From Cryptosporangium phraense (GTDB taxonomy: Bacteria; Actinomycetota; Actinomycetes; Mycobacteriales; Cryptosporangiaceae): a stretch of 64,000 bases of DNA. The notes under the pieces were generated by a model. It was given only the letters and a program-made list of their open reading frames with translations. It made no database searches and had not been told where the DNA came from. The position numbers and the translations under genes are program-made. The stretch is taken from positions 1 to 64,000 of the forward strand of contig NZ_VIRS01000027.1 of NCBI RefSeq assembly GCF_006912135.1. Reading direction: 5' to 3'. Within the stretch, counting starts at the first letter, position 1. Each line of letters begins with the position of its first letter. Shown here piece after piece: positions 39,886-48,096 of this stretch.

Positions 39886-40352
39886 TTGTCGTGCTCGGCG
39901 TAGAACTCAGCCTTCTCCTCGTCGGACATCTCGCTGATCCGGAGCAGACCCTCGAAGTAGGCCTCGCGCGGCGCGCCCGGCGCGAACTGCAACAGCATCG
40001 ACGCCGGTTCGCCGGACTCGTTGCGGAAACCGTGGACGCCTCCGGCCGGTACGTGCACCCAGTCGCCGGGCGTCGTGTCGTTCCAGCGCGTGCCGTCGTA
40101 GATCCTCACGGTGCCCGAGAGGATGTAGAACGACTCGGCGATCGAGCGGTGGAAGTGCGGGTCGGGGCCGCTGCGCACGCCGCTGAACTCCCAACGGTAG
40201 AGGCCGAACAGCCCGCCGGTCGACTCGTGCGTGGCCAGGTAGTGCACCGTGTTGCCGTTCGGGTAGGTCAGCTCGGGTGGGGTGCTCGAGCTCCGGTACG
40301 AGGCGGTCAGGGTTCCGGTGTCTCCGGTGTAGAGCGGCGGCGGATAAGACAT
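39873..40352 (-). CDS. Cupin-domain protein
   Basis: A 159-residue single cupin. Motif 1 is PDPHFHRSIAESFYILSG with the metal-binding His, His and Glu; motif 2 is PAGGVHGFRNESGEP with the final His. Such small cupins are isomerases, dioxygenases or sensors; the substrate is not known. Start ATG 40352 is two bases after the stop of the methyltransferase gene, so the two are one transcription unit under the TetR operators. Confidence 0.85.
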   Translation of the reverse strand: MSYPPPLYTGDTGTLTASYRSSSTPPELTYPNGNTVHYLATHESTGGLFGLYRWEFSGVRSGPDPHFHRSIAESFYILSGTVRIYDGTRWNDTTPGDWVHVPAGGVHGFRNESGEPASMLLQFAPGAPREAYFEGLLRISEMSDEEKAEFYAEHDNHWL

Positions 40353-40354
40353 TG

Positions 40355-41143
40355 CTACTGCCTATCACTCACCAGGGCCACAGCCGTATAACGCAGGACA
40401 AAACTGCCGCCGACCGCGTCCACCGCGGCGCCGATGCCGGCCAGTAGGGCGTCCAACTGGGGTTGGGGCAGTGTGGTGTGACCACCGGAGGTGGGAACCT
40501 GATCGAGCCACTCGTCGCGGGTGTAGGTCCGTTGCCACTCGTAGAACCAGTGGTCGACGGGGCCGAAGGCGCCGGACCCGCGGAGGCCGGCCTCGGCCGG
40601 TTCGAAGAAGAGCCGCCACGGGTCGCGGCCGGAGGGACGGGCCCAGGGCTTGAACGGGAGGTCGGGCAGCACTTCGCGGTAGACCGCGCCGAACGCCTCG
40701 GCCAGGTCGGGGTCCGGGTCCCAGACGTTCCAGAACAACGCGAGGAGTCCGCCCGGGCGCAGCACCGAGGCGGCCTTCGCGGCCCCGGCCGACGGGTCGA
40801 TCCAGTGCCAGGTCTGGGCGGCGACGACCGCGTCGAACGTGCGACCGGCCGAGTCCCAGGTCTCGAAGCCCGCGACGTCGGTCTCGATGCCGTAGCGACG
40901 GGCGAGTGCGGCCATCCGGGCGTCGACCTCGACGCCGTGGACGATGCAGCCGGCCTCCCGGAGTTGGCGGGCGGCGATGCCGGTACCGGTGCCGACGTCG
41001 AGGACGTCCGGCCCCGGCGCGGTCCGCGCGATGCGGGCGATCAGGGCGTCCGGGTAGCGGGGGCGGGCGCGGTCGTAGCGGTCGGCGTCGGCGCCGAACG
41101 ATTCGGCGATCTGACGAGCTTCATGTGAGGGTTGAGTGGGCAT
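40355..41143 (-). CDS. SAM-dependent methyltransferase
   Basis: A 262-residue class I methyltransferase: VLDVGTGTGIAARQL (motif I, SAM binding), HGVEVDARM (motif II acidic residue), FDAVVAAQTWHWID (motif IV, UbiE/Coq5-like) and LRPGGLLALFW (motif VI). The acceptor is unknown. Its ATG at 41143 lies inside the first of two palindromic operators shared with the divergent TetR gene. The cupin gene follows after two bases. Confidence 0.87.
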   Translation of the reverse strand: MPTQPSHEARQIAESFGADADRYDRARPRYPDALIARIARTAPGPDVLDVGTGTGIAARQLREAGCIVHGVEVDARMAALARRYGIETDVAGFETWDSAGRTFDAVVAAQTWHWIDPSAGAAKAASVLRPGGLLALFWNVWDPDPDLAEAFGAVYREVLPDLPFKPWARPSGRDPWRLFFEPAEAGLRGSGAFGPVDHWFYEWQRTYTRDEWLDQVPTSGGHTTLPQPQLDALLAGIGAAVDAVGGSFVLRYTAVALVSDRQ

Positions 41144-41172
41144 GTGCCCACTCTAGTGGGCGGTCGCCCACT
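41134..41172. promoter_or_regulatory. Twin TetR operators
   Basis: Two identical palindromes AGTGGGC-N4-GCCCACT at 41135-41152 and 41155-41172, spaced 20 bp centre to centre, fill the gap between methyltransferase and TetR genes. The first covers the methyltransferase start codon. Confidence 0.75.
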
Positions 41173-41189
41173 CATGCGACGATTTCCGA

Positions 41190-41777
41190 GTGCCAACCGG
41201 GATCGCGCTCCGCGACGTGCGCGAGCAGCTGTTCGACGCCGCCGAGCGGGTGCTCCTCGCGCACGGGCCGAGCGCGCTGACCAGTCGGGCGGTCACCGAC
41301 GAGGCGGGCGTCGCGAAGGGCGTGCTGCACCGGCATTTCGCCGACTTCGACGCGTTCCTGGCCGAGTTCGTGCTCGATCGGATCCATCGGATGGACCCGA
41401 AGGCCGCCGCGTTGCGCGAGGCCACCGGCACCGGGCGGGTCGTCGACAACCTGGCCCAGGCGCTGATCGGGCTGTTCGGGTCGGTCGCGGTGGCGATCGT
41501 GGCGCTCGTGACGTTCCGCGACGGGCTGCGGGCCCGGCTGCGGGACACCTGGCCGGCTGGGGTGCCGGTGCTCACGGATGCCGCCGACATCATCGCCGGG
41601 TACCTCCGCGCCGAGCGGTCCGGTGGGCGCCTCAAGCCGGACGCGGACGTCGACACGATCGCGTTCATGCTGATCGGCGCTGGTCATCTGCTGTTCGCGG
41701 ACCGGACGGGGACGCCGCCGGAGCCGTCGGTGGTGTGGATCAAGGTTGCGGCGGTCGTTGGGCCCTGGTTGGCCTGA
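41190..41777 (+). CDS. TetR-family regulator
   Basis: A 195-residue TetR protein: N-terminal helix-turn-helix (REQLFDAAERVLLAHG, LTSRAVTDEAGVAKGVLHRH, FADFDAFLAEF) and a divergent ligand-binding C-terminus. It starts at GTG 41190 and is divergent from the methyltransferase-cupin pair, with twin operators in between that indicate repression of that pair and of itself. Downstream of its stop the DNA consists of decayed genes. Confidence 0.88.
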   Translation: MPTGIALRDVREQLFDAAERVLLAHGPSALTSRAVTDEAGVAKGVLHRHFADFDAFLAEFVLDRIHRMDPKAAALREATGTGRVVDNLAQALIGLFGSVAVAIVALVTFRDGLRARLRDTWPAGVPVLTDAADIIAGYLRAERSGGRLKPDADVDTIAFMLIGAGHLLFADRTGTPPEPSVVWIKVAAVVGPWLA

Positions 41778-41831
41778 GAAACGCGCGCTGTCGATTTTCG
41801 GCGAGCCCGTTGGTCGGTAGTTCGGACGAAC

Positions 41832-42165
41832 TGGCCGATCGAGTACGAGCCCCGTGAGGGCGGTGCCGAAAAGGGCCTCACCGGCCACGGTGGCCAGGTC
41901 ACCGCCTGGGAACCCGGCCGCCTCTTCCGCACCCGCGCCGAGGGCCCCAACGGCTGGTTCAACCAGCTCGAATACCGCCTCGAAGGCCGGGACGGGACGA
42001 CCCACGTCCGCTACCGGCACACCGGCTCGTACGCCGACGACCCGCTCGAGTACGAGCAGTGCGCCGCCCACACCACGTTCTACGAAGAAACCCACTTCCT
42101 CGGCCTCCGGACCGGGGACTCCCTCGTCGCGGTCTTCGGCCGAGACGCCTGGGGAGGTTCGGTCG
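41832..42165 (+). pseudogene. SRPBCC/AHSA1-domain gene fragment
   Basis: Frame from 41832 reads IEYEPREGGAEKGLTGHGG, VTAWEPGRLFRTRAE, FNQLEYRLEGRDGTTHVRYR and HTGSYADDPLEYEQC, the central part of an SRPBCC (AHSA1-like) ligand-binding protein. There is no start codon and the first 40 or so residues are missing. The frame runs on into YciI-like sequence without a stop. It is part of a collapsed SRPBCC-YciI-ECF42 module. Confidence 0.7.
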
Positions 42166-42169
42166 GCGT

Positions 42170-42369
42170 TTCGCTGCACTTCTTCGGTCCGGACGCCAAC
42201 CTGGAAGCCGAACGAGCCTGCCGGCAGGAAGTGACCTCCGCAACGGTCTGCTCACCGACGGGCCGTTCGTCGAGACCAAAGGGGGCCCTCGCCGGCCTCT
42301 TCATCCTCGAAGCGCGAGACCTCGACCACGCGCTCGAACTCGCGAAGATGACCCCGATCGTCGAAGGCG
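42170..42369 (+). pseudogene. YciI/DGPF gene fragment
   Basis: In one frame RNGLLTDGPFVETKG carries the DGPF signature; after a shift near 42285 the frame used by the neighbours continues with GALAGLFILEARDLDHALEL and a GG end. The first two-thirds of a normal YciI protein are missing. The intact homologue is at 6877. Its end is fused directly to the sigma-factor remnant. Confidence 0.7.
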
Positions 42370-43147
42370 GCGTCGACCTCGCCGAGGAGAGCGTCCAGGA
42401 CGCGTATGTCGTCGCGCTCACGGCCTGGGAGCGCGACGGGATCCCCGAGCGTCCGGGCGCCTGGCTCACCACCGCCGCCCGCAACAAGGCGCTCTCGACG
42501 CTGGCCCGTCGGCAGACGCTGGAGGCCAAGCTCCCGTTGCTGGTGGTCGAGCCGCCGACGGAGAAACCGGCCGACCCGCTCAGCCTGGTCTTCACCTGCT
42601 GCCATCCCGCGCTGTCGCCGGAAGCCCGGATCGCGCTCACCCTCCGGCTGGTGTGCGGCCTCACCACGCCCGAGATCGCCCAGGCCTTCCTCGTCCCCGA
42701 GGCCACGATGGCCGCCCGGCTCACCCGCGTCGATCTGACCGATCGGGCGGTGGATCTCGCCCGGCTCCTGCACGCGCTGCTCCCCGACGAGTCCGAGGCC
42801 ACCGGATTGCTGGCTCTGCTCCTCGTCCACAAGGCGCGGGAGGGAAGCCGGGTCGGACCGGAGGGCCGGCTCGTCCGCCTGGCCGACCAGGACCGTTCGG
42901 TCTGGGACCGGGTGGCGATCGCGGAGGCCGACCGACTGGTGGTGACCGCGCTGCGGTCGCGTCCTCCCGGGAGGTTCAGCCTGCAGGCCGCGATCGCCGC
43001 CCTTCACGCTCAGGCGCCGACGTACGACGCGACCGACTGGCCGCAGATACGGACGCTCTACGACGCGCTGCTCCGGGGGTGGCCGACGCCGGTCGTGGCG
43101 CTGAACCGGGCGGTAGCCGTGTCGATGGTGGACGGTCCGGCCGCCGA
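42370..43147 (+). pseudogene. ECF42 sigma factor remnant
   Basis: Reads VDLAEESVQDAYVVALTAWE and GAWLTTAARNKALSTLARRQ (sigma2, lacking its first 25-30 residues), FTCCHPALSPEARIALTLRL and EATMAARLTR (sigma4), then jumps directly to VDLTDRAVDLARLLHALLPD, omitting about 45 residues found in the intact homologue at 7257, and stops matching after VALNRAVAVSMVDGPAA. Three deletions (N-terminal, internal, C-terminal) are thus visible. The C-terminal deletion joins it to the end of the convergent DeoR gene. Confidence 0.78.
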
Positions 43148-43888
43148 GATGATCGGCACGCCGGTCTCGGCGAGGTCGCGGAGGAGCGGGGCGTCGACGT
43201 CGGTCACGATGCCGGCCACGTCGCTCAGCCCGAGCACCGTGAACGGCGACGCGGCCCCGATCTTCTCGGCGCTGGCCAGCACGTAGGTGTCGGCGGCCCG
43301 CCGGGACAGCGCCCGCTTCATCGCGGCCTCGTCGGCGTCGCCGGTGGTGAGTCCTTCGGTCGGGTGCACGCCGGTGACGCCCATCAGGAAGACGTCCGCA
43401 TGAACCAGGGACGCGGACTCGACGGCGGCGGCGCCGCACGCGACCGCGGAGTGCTTGAAGATCCGGCCGCCGATGACGTGTAGTTCGACCGCGGGGTGGT
43501 CGACGAGCGCGGACGCGATCGTCGGGCTGTGGGTGATGATCGTGGCGTTGAGGTCCCTCGGGAGGGCGCGGGTGACCGCGAGGGTCGTCGTGCCGCCGTC
43601 GAGGATCGCGGTGCAGCCGGGAGCGATCAACTGGGCGGCGCGGGCGGCCACGCGCTGCTTGGAGTCTGGTTGCACGTTCTTGCGCGTTTCTAGGTCACCG
43701 ATCGCGGGTGAGACCGGGAGGGCACCGCCGTACACACGCTGGCACAGGCCGGCCGCCGCTAGCTCGCGAAGGTCGCGACGGATGCTGTCCTCGGAGATCC
43801 GCAGCTCAGCGGCAATGTCTTTGGCGACGATGCGGCCGTCGGTGCGGAGCCGGTCGAGCAGGAGCTCGTGACGCTGGGCGGCGAGCAT
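43058..43888 (-). CDS. DeoR-family regulator with a stop-loss extension
   Basis: A 276-residue DeoR/GlpR regulator: helix-turn-helix in DGRIVAKDIAAELRISEDSI with RRDLRELAAAGLCQRVYGGA, and a sugar-phosphate-binding domain (ILDGGTTTLAVTRAL, HVIGGRIFKHSAVACG, DVFLMGVTGVHPTEGLTTGD). Family proteins end soon after a VPII segment; here about 24 extra residues follow, and these are the antisense of the ECF42 remnant, so the original stop was deleted. It starts at ATG 43888. The divergent gap contains TTGTTTGT-like sequence typical of DeoR sites and a CGTAG-N4-CTACG repeat (43922-43935). Confidence 0.83.
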   Translation of the reverse strand: MLAAQRHELLLDRLRTDGRIVAKDIAAELRISEDSIRRDLRELAAAGLCQRVYGGALPVSPAIGDLETRKNVQPDSKQRVAARAAQLIAPGCTAILDGGTTTLAVTRALPRDLNATIITHSPTIASALVDHPAVELHVIGGRIFKHSAVACGAAAVESASLVHADVFLMGVTGVHPTEGLTTGDADEAAMKRALSRRAADTYVLASAEKIGAASPFTVLGLSDVAGIVTDVDAPLLRDLAETGVPIISAAGPSTIDTATARFSATTGVGHPRSSAS

Positions 43889-43936
43889 TCATGTTCCTTC
43901 TTGTTTGTCCTTGGTATTGCACGTAGCGTACTACGC
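43889..43936. promoter_or_regulatory. Divergent DeoR promoter region
   Basis: A 48-bp gap, relatively T-rich (GTTCCTTCTTGTTTGTCC), between DeoR and the DUF4406-like gene. It includes the inverted repeat CGTAG-N4-CTACG just before the ATG at 43937, which has no ribosome binding site and is probably leaderless. Confidence 0.5.
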
Positions 43937-44302
43937 ATGATGATTCTGATTGCTGGTCCCTACCGTTCCGGCACGGGCGACGATCCGGCGCTGATGGAGG
44001 CGAACCTGCGGCGGCTGGAGGAGGCCGCGTGGCCGCTCTTCCAGGCCGGGCACGTGCCGATGATCGGCGAGTGGGTCGCGTTACCGGTGCTTCGCGGGGC
44101 CGGTGGCACGGGTCCGGCCGATCCGATCGCGGCCGAGATCATGTACCCGACCGCGCAGCGGCTGCTCGAGCGCTGCGAGGGCGTGCTGCGGCTACCGGGC
44201 GAGTCGACCGGGGCCGACCAGGACGTGGCGATCGCCCGCGAACGGGGCATTCCGGTGTGGTTCAGTCTGGAAGACGTGCCGCCGTCTAACCTGCACGAAT
44301 GA
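43937..44302 (+). CDS. DUF4406-like small nucleotide-binding protein
   Basis: A 121-residue protein that opens with MMILIAGPYRSGTGDDPALM and has GHVPMIGEWVALPV and a C-terminal LPGESTGADQDVAIARERG then IPVWFSLEDV, the pattern of DUF4406 and nucleoside 2-deoxyribosyltransferase-like folds. The GPYRSG loop and the final GADxD segment are the probable nucleotide-binding parts. The function is not established. Its stop overlaps the next start as ATGA, beginning a three-gene operon with a PPOX protein and a methyltransferase. Confidence 0.75.
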   Translation: MMILIAGPYRSGTGDDPALMEANLRRLEEAAWPLFQAGHVPMIGEWVALPVLRGAGGTGPADPIAAEIMYPTAQRLLERCEGVLRLPGESTGADQDVAIARERGIPVWFSLEDVPPSNLHE

Positions 44303-44682
44303 GCGTCGCGGACGAGATCGGCCGGGGTAGGTACGTCAGCCTGACGACGTACAAGAAGGACGGAACACCGGTGGCCACGCCGGTGTGGCACGCCTATGTC
44401 GACGGTGTGGTCTACGTGATCTCCGAGGCGAGCGCGTGGAAGGTCAAGCGGATCCGGAACAACCCGGCCGTGCAGCTCACCGTGTGCGGCATCCGGGGGC
44501 GGATCGCGCCGGACGCTCCGACGGCGTCGGGAACGGCCCAGCTGCTGGACGAATCCGAGGAGCCCAGGGTCCGGCGCTACATCGCGAAGAAGTACTGGAT
44601 GTCACGGATCGCCAATACGGCGACCGCGGTGTTCCGCATCAAGCGCCCACCGGTGACCTGCATCGCGATCACGATTCCGTGA
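44299..44682 (+). CDS. PPOX-class F420-dependent oxidoreductase-like protein
   Basis: A 127-residue split-barrel protein of the PPOX/pyridoxamine oxidase-like superfamily: GRYVSLTTYKKDGTPVATPV at the N-terminus, VYVISEASAWKVKRIRNNP in the middle and a FRIKRPP end. This pattern (TPVWHA, WKVKRI) is typical of the deazaflavin F420-binding members of actinobacteria. The substrate is unknown. It overlaps its neighbours by four bases on both sides (ATGA and GTGA). Confidence 0.87.
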   Translation: MSVADEIGRGRYVSLTTYKKDGTPVATPVWHAYVDGVVYVISEASAWKVKRIRNNPAVQLTVCGIRGRIAPDAPTASGTAQLLDESEEPRVRRYIAKKYWMSRIANTATAVFRIKRPPVTCIAITIP

Positions 44683-45377
44683 CCGACGAGTGGTCGCCGG
44701 TCGCCGTCGCCTGGGCGCGGTGGTGGGGGACGTTCGCGGCGCCGGTCTGGGAGACGTTCGCCGACGGTAGCCGGGTGCTGGACGTCGGGTGCGGAAGCGG
44801 CGAGTTCCTGGCGTCGCTCGGGGCCCGCGGAGTCGCCGGGGCCGATCCGTCGCCGGCGATGGTGCAGCTCGCCGCGGCCGCGGCGCCGGGCGCGGACGTA
44901 CGCGTAGCGGACGCCGAAGCCCTGCCGTGGGCCGACGACAGCTTCGACCTCGTGACCGCGATCAACGCGCTGCAGTTCGCCGACGACCCGGACGCGGCCG
45001 TCGCCGAGATGCTGCGCGTGACCGTGCCGGGCGGACACGTCGCGGTGGCGAACTGGGCCGAGCGGGCCCGCAACGACCTCGACGTGATCAACGCGGCGCT
45101 GGCCGACGAGCCGCTGGAAGACGGCGACCTGCGCCTGCCGGGCGGCCTCGAGGAGATGCTGGAACCCGCGGCCGACGTCCGGTCCGGCCTCGTCGAGGTC
45201 CCGTGGACGGCGGCGGACGACCACGACCTGGTCGCCGGCCTCCTGTTCGGCGAGGACGACCCGTCGCTGGCCCGGACGATTCTCGACGCGGCCCGCCCGT
45301 TCCGCACCGAGACCGGCGGCTACCGGTTCGTGAACCACTTCCGCTGGGCGATGGGCACGAAAAAGCCCGGCCGGTAG
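44679..45377 (+). CDS. SAM-dependent methyltransferase (Methyltransf_11)
   Basis: A 232-residue class I methyltransferase: SRVLDVGCGSGEFLASLGAR (motif I), VAGADPSPAM (motif II), ADAEALPWADDSFDLV (motif III-IV) and VTVPGGHVAVANW (motif VI). It starts at GTG 44679, overlapping the PPOX stop as GTGA, and is last in the operon. Its TAG stop lies in the loop of a perfect hairpin terminator. The substrate is unknown. Confidence 0.87.
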   Translation: MTDEWSPVAVAWARWWGTFAAPVWETFADGSRVLDVGCGSGEFLASLGARGVAGADPSPAMVQLAAAAAPGADVRVADAEALPWADDSFDLVTAINALQFADDPDAAVAEMLRVTVPGGHVAVANWAERARNDLDVINAALADEPLEDGDLRLPGGLEEMLEPAADVRSGLVEVPWTAADDHDLVAGLLFGEDDPSLARTILDAARPFRTETGGYRFVNHFRWAMGTKKPGR

Positions 45378-45391
45378 AACCGGCCGGGCTT
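45363..45391. terminator. Bidirectional terminator containing a stop codon
   Basis: AAGCCCGGCCGGT and ACCGGCCGGGCTT form a perfect 13-bp stem around AGA. It begins inside the methyltransferase gene, whose TAG spans the loop, and ends nine bases before the alkaline phosphatase stop, so it can terminate both convergent transcripts. Confidence 0.85.
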
Positions 45392-45399
45392 CTCCGGAA

Positions 45400-46656
45400 C
45401 TACTTGGTCAGGATCTTCGAGAGAACCTCGTGCACGTAGGTGTTCGCGTGCTCGCCGGTGAACGAGGACGCGTACGGGCCCGACGCGGTGACCGGCACGT
45501 TCACGCCGGTGTGGCCGCTGGTGGTCCAGTCGATGTTGAACTTGAGCGAGCTGCCCGCGATCGCGAACGGCCCGTCTTCCTTCGAGATGCCGTCGCCGGA
45601 CTCGTCCGCGGTGTCCTCCGCGGCCTCGACGGTGGCGCCACCGCAGTCGTGGTCACCGGTGATGACCAGCAGCGTGTCGGGGTGCGTGGCGACGTAGGCC
45701 TTGGCGACCTTGACCGCCTTCTCGAGCTCGGCCATCGACTTGAGGACCTTCTCGCCGTTGTTCTCGTGCGAGAACTCGTCGATGCCCTCTTCCTCAACGA
45801 ACAGGAAGAAGCCGTCCTTGTCGGTCTTCAGCGTGCTCAGCGCCTTGGACGTCATGTCGGCGAGCGGGACGACCGGGTTGTAGATGTCGCCCTTGCCTTC
45901 CTCGCGCTGCTGGAACATCTCCTCGTTGGAGAAGAGGCCCAGGAGCTTGCCGCCCTTGGCCGCCTTCAGCTGTGCGGCCGAGGTGACGTAGGTGTAGCCG
46001 GCCTTCTTGGCCTTGGCGATCAGGTCGCCCTTGGTGCCCTTGCTGGCCTCGGTCGGGTCCTCGGCCGGCTTGTCCGGGAACGCGCCCGGGCTGCCCGCGG
46101 GGAGCCACCAGTCCTCGCCACCGCCGAGAATGACGTCGGGCTTGCTGACCTCGAGGTACTGACGGGCGATGTCGTCCTGCTGACCGCGGTCGACGGTCTG
46201 CGAGAACCACGCGGCCGGGCTCGCGTCGGTGACCTGCGCGGTCGTGACGAGACCGGTGGCCTTGCCGGCCTTCTTGGCCTGCTCGCCCAGCGTCGCGAGC
46301 GGCTTCTTGTTGACGTCGACGCTGATCGCGCCGTTGTAGGTCTTCTGGCCGGTGGCCCACGCGGTGGCGGCGGCGGCGGAGTCGGTGATGGCGGTCTTCG
46401 GGTCGTGCGGGCTCGTGCTGAGCTGACCCGAGTAGGGCAGGCTGTCCATCGCCAGGCGACCGTCGAGGCCGGTCATCGCGAGACGGGCGGCCTCACGGTG
46501 CGCGGCCGACATGCCGTCGCCGTTGATGAAGATGACGCTCTTGGCCTTCGGGTGGCCGCCGTTCGCGTCGGCCGCGCCCACGGTCATCGTGGCGGCGCCG
46601 ACGGCAGCGACTACCGCAACCGACCCGGCGAGCCAGCGCAGTCCTTTGTTCTCCAC
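45400..46656 (-). CDS. Secreted alkaline phosphatase, PhoA family (copy 1)
   Basis: A 418-residue alkaline phosphatase with an N-terminal signal sequence (LRWLAGSVAVVAAVGAATMT). Core residues: VIFINGDGM (metal Asp), ITDSAAAATAWATG with the nucleophile Ser, VTDASPAAW, LFVEEEGIDEFSH (metal Glu/Asp/His), VITGDHDCGG (metal Asp, His) and SGHTGVNVPV (metal His). It releases phosphate from organic phosphomonoesters outside the cell. The GTG at 46656 is the right start: AGGAGG stands upstream. A PHO-box-like direct repeat lies 63-84 bases before it. The adjacent gene encodes a close paralogue. Confidence 0.93.
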   Translation of the reverse strand: MENKGLRWLAGSVAVVAAVGAATMTVGAADANGGHPKAKSVIFINGDGMSAAHREAARLAMTGLDGRLAMDSLPYSGQLSTSPHDPKTAITDSAAAATAWATGQKTYNGAISVDVNKKPLATLGEQAKKAGKATGLVTTAQVTDASPAAWFSQTVDRGQQDDIARQYLEVSKPDVILGGGEDWWLPAGSPGAFPDKPAEDPTEASKGTKGDLIAKAKKAGYTYVTSAAQLKAAKGGKLLGLFSNEEMFQQREEGKGDIYNPVVPLADMTSKALSTLKTDKDGFFLFVEEEGIDEFSHENNGEKVLKSMAELEKAVKVAKAYVATHPDTLLVITGDHDCGGATVEAAEDTADESGDGISKEDGPFAIAGSSLKFNIDWTTSGHTGVNVPVTASGPYASSFTGEHANTYVHEVLSKILTK

Positions 46657-46718
46657 GGATCCTCCTGTGTCTATGACCCAGGTCAGGCAACACCAGCGGC
46701 AACGATGGCAACTTGCGC

Positions 46719-46740
46719 ACATATGAACTAGATATGAATT
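46719..46740 (-). promoter_or_regulatory. PHO-box-like direct repeat
   Basis: On the minus strand AATTCATATCT is followed directly by AGTTCATATGT; nine of eleven bases match. Eleven-base direct repeats with a GTTCA core are the PhoP-binding PHO boxes of actinomycetes. The position upstream of the alkaline phosphatase fits phosphate-starvation control. Confidence 0.6.
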
Positions 46741-46793
46741 CGTTGTAGGGACAAACGACTTCGTCTCGGTCAGCTGCGCAGTCGATGGCTGAT

Positions 46794-48035
46794 TCAGAGT
46801 GCTTTCGCCAGCACCTCGTGGACGTGGGTGTTGGGGTGCTTGCCGGTGAACATCGACGAGAGCGGGCCGGTCGCGGTGACCGGGACGTCCACGCCCGTGT
46901 GGCCGGTCGTCGTCCAGTCGAGGCTGAACCGGCGCGGGCTGTGCGCGATCGGGAACGGCCCGTCCTCCCGCGAGACGCCGCTGCCCGACTCGTCGGTCTT
47001 CGAGTTGTCCTCGACGGTCAGGCCGCCGCACTCGTGGTCGCCGGTGACGACCACCAGCGTGTCCGGGTGCTTCGCCGCGTAGGCCTTGGCGACCGCGACC
47101 GCCTTGTCGAGCTCGCCCATCGCCTGCAGCATCCGGGTCGCGTTGTTGTGGTGCGAGAACTCGTCGATCGCTTCCTCTTCGACGAACAGGAAGAAGCCGT
47201 CCTTGTCGTTCTGCAGCACGTCGAGAGCCTTGGACGTCATGTCGGCGAGCGGAACGACCGGGTCGTAGACGTCACCCTTGCCCTCCTCGCGCTGCTGGAA
47301 CATCTCCTCGTTCGCGAACAGCCCGAGCAGCTTCCCGTCGTCCGGCGCGGCGCGCAGGTCGGCCGCCGACGACACATACCGGTAGCCGTCCCGGCGGGCC
47401 TGGGCGATCAGGTTGCCCTTCGTGCCCTTGCTCCGCTCGCCGTCGCCGTCCGGGAACGCGCCCGGGTTCGAGGACGGAAGCCACCAGTCCTCGCCGCCGC
47501 CGAGGATCACGTCCGGCTTGCTGACCTCGAGGTACTGACGTGCGATGTCGTCCTCATCCTTTCGGGAGGCCTCGTTGGCGAACCACGCGGCCGGGCTCGC
47601 GTCGGTCACCTGGGCCGTCGTCACCAGTCCGGTGGACTTCCCGTCGTCCTTCGCCTGCTCCCCCAGCGTCCGCCAAGGCTTTTTGTGGACGTCGACGCTG
47701 ATCGCGCCGTTGTAGGTGCGCTTGCCGATCGTCCAGGCGGTCGCGCCGGCGGCGGAGTCGGTGATCGCGCTGACCGGGTCGTCCGGGCTGGTGGTCAGCT
47801 GACCGGAGACGGGCAGGCTGTCCATCGTGAGCCGGCCGTCGAAGCCTTTGTAGGTGAGGCGTGCGGCCTCGCGCTGGGCCGGACCCATGCCGTCGCCGTT
47901 GATGAAGATGACGCTGCGGGCCCGAGGTCCGTCGTTGTCGGCGCGGGCGGCGTAGGTGACGGCGCCGCCGGCGACGAGCGCAGCGGCGGTGGTGAGGGCG
48001 GCGAAGGTCTTTGGGCGCACGCGGCTAGGGAACAC
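46794..48035 (-). CDS. Secreted alkaline phosphatase, PhoA family (copy 2)
   Basis: A 413-residue paralogue of the downstream enzyme with the same catalytic set: VIFINGDGMG, ITDSAAGATAW with the nucleophile Ser, LFVEEEAIDEFSHHNN, VVTGDHECGG and TGHTGVDVPV. A signal sequence is present (TFAALTTAAALVAGGAVTYA). Long blocks such as ARQYLEVSKPDVILGGGEDW are identical in both copies, so they arose by tandem duplication. Start is GTG 48035, or a second GTG five codons later; the ribosome binding site does not decide clearly. No PHO box as clear as that of copy 1 was seen upstream. Confidence 0.92.
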   Translation of the reverse strand: MFPSRVRPKTFAALTTAAALVAGGAVTYAARADNDGPRARSVIFINGDGMGPAQREAARLTYKGFDGRLTMDSLPVSGQLTTSPDDPVSAITDSAAGATAWTIGKRTYNGAISVDVHKKPWRTLGEQAKDDGKSTGLVTTAQVTDASPAAWFANEASRKDEDDIARQYLEVSKPDVILGGGEDWWLPSSNPGAFPDGDGERSKGTKGNLIAQARRDGYRYVSSAADLRAAPDDGKLLGLFANEEMFQQREEGKGDVYDPVVPLADMTSKALDVLQNDKDGFFLFVEEEAIDEFSHHNNATRMLQAMGELDKAVAVAKAYAAKHPDTLVVVTGDHECGGLTVEDNSKTDESGSGVSREDGPFPIAHSPRRFSLDWTTTGHTGVDVPVTATGPLSSMFTGKHPNTHVHEVLAKAL

Positions 48036-48096
48036 CTTTTTGAGCGAATCGCCCGGTATTGGGGTTGATTCGGCGGTTCGGGCGTTTGAACAGGCC

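Noticed and set aside
41778-43286. One continuous 500-codon open frame after the TetR gene as a genuine SRPBCC-YciI-sigma fusion protein
   Set aside because: It has no start codon, its parts each lack essential segments, and the YciI signature is in another frame. It is a chain of deletion remnants.
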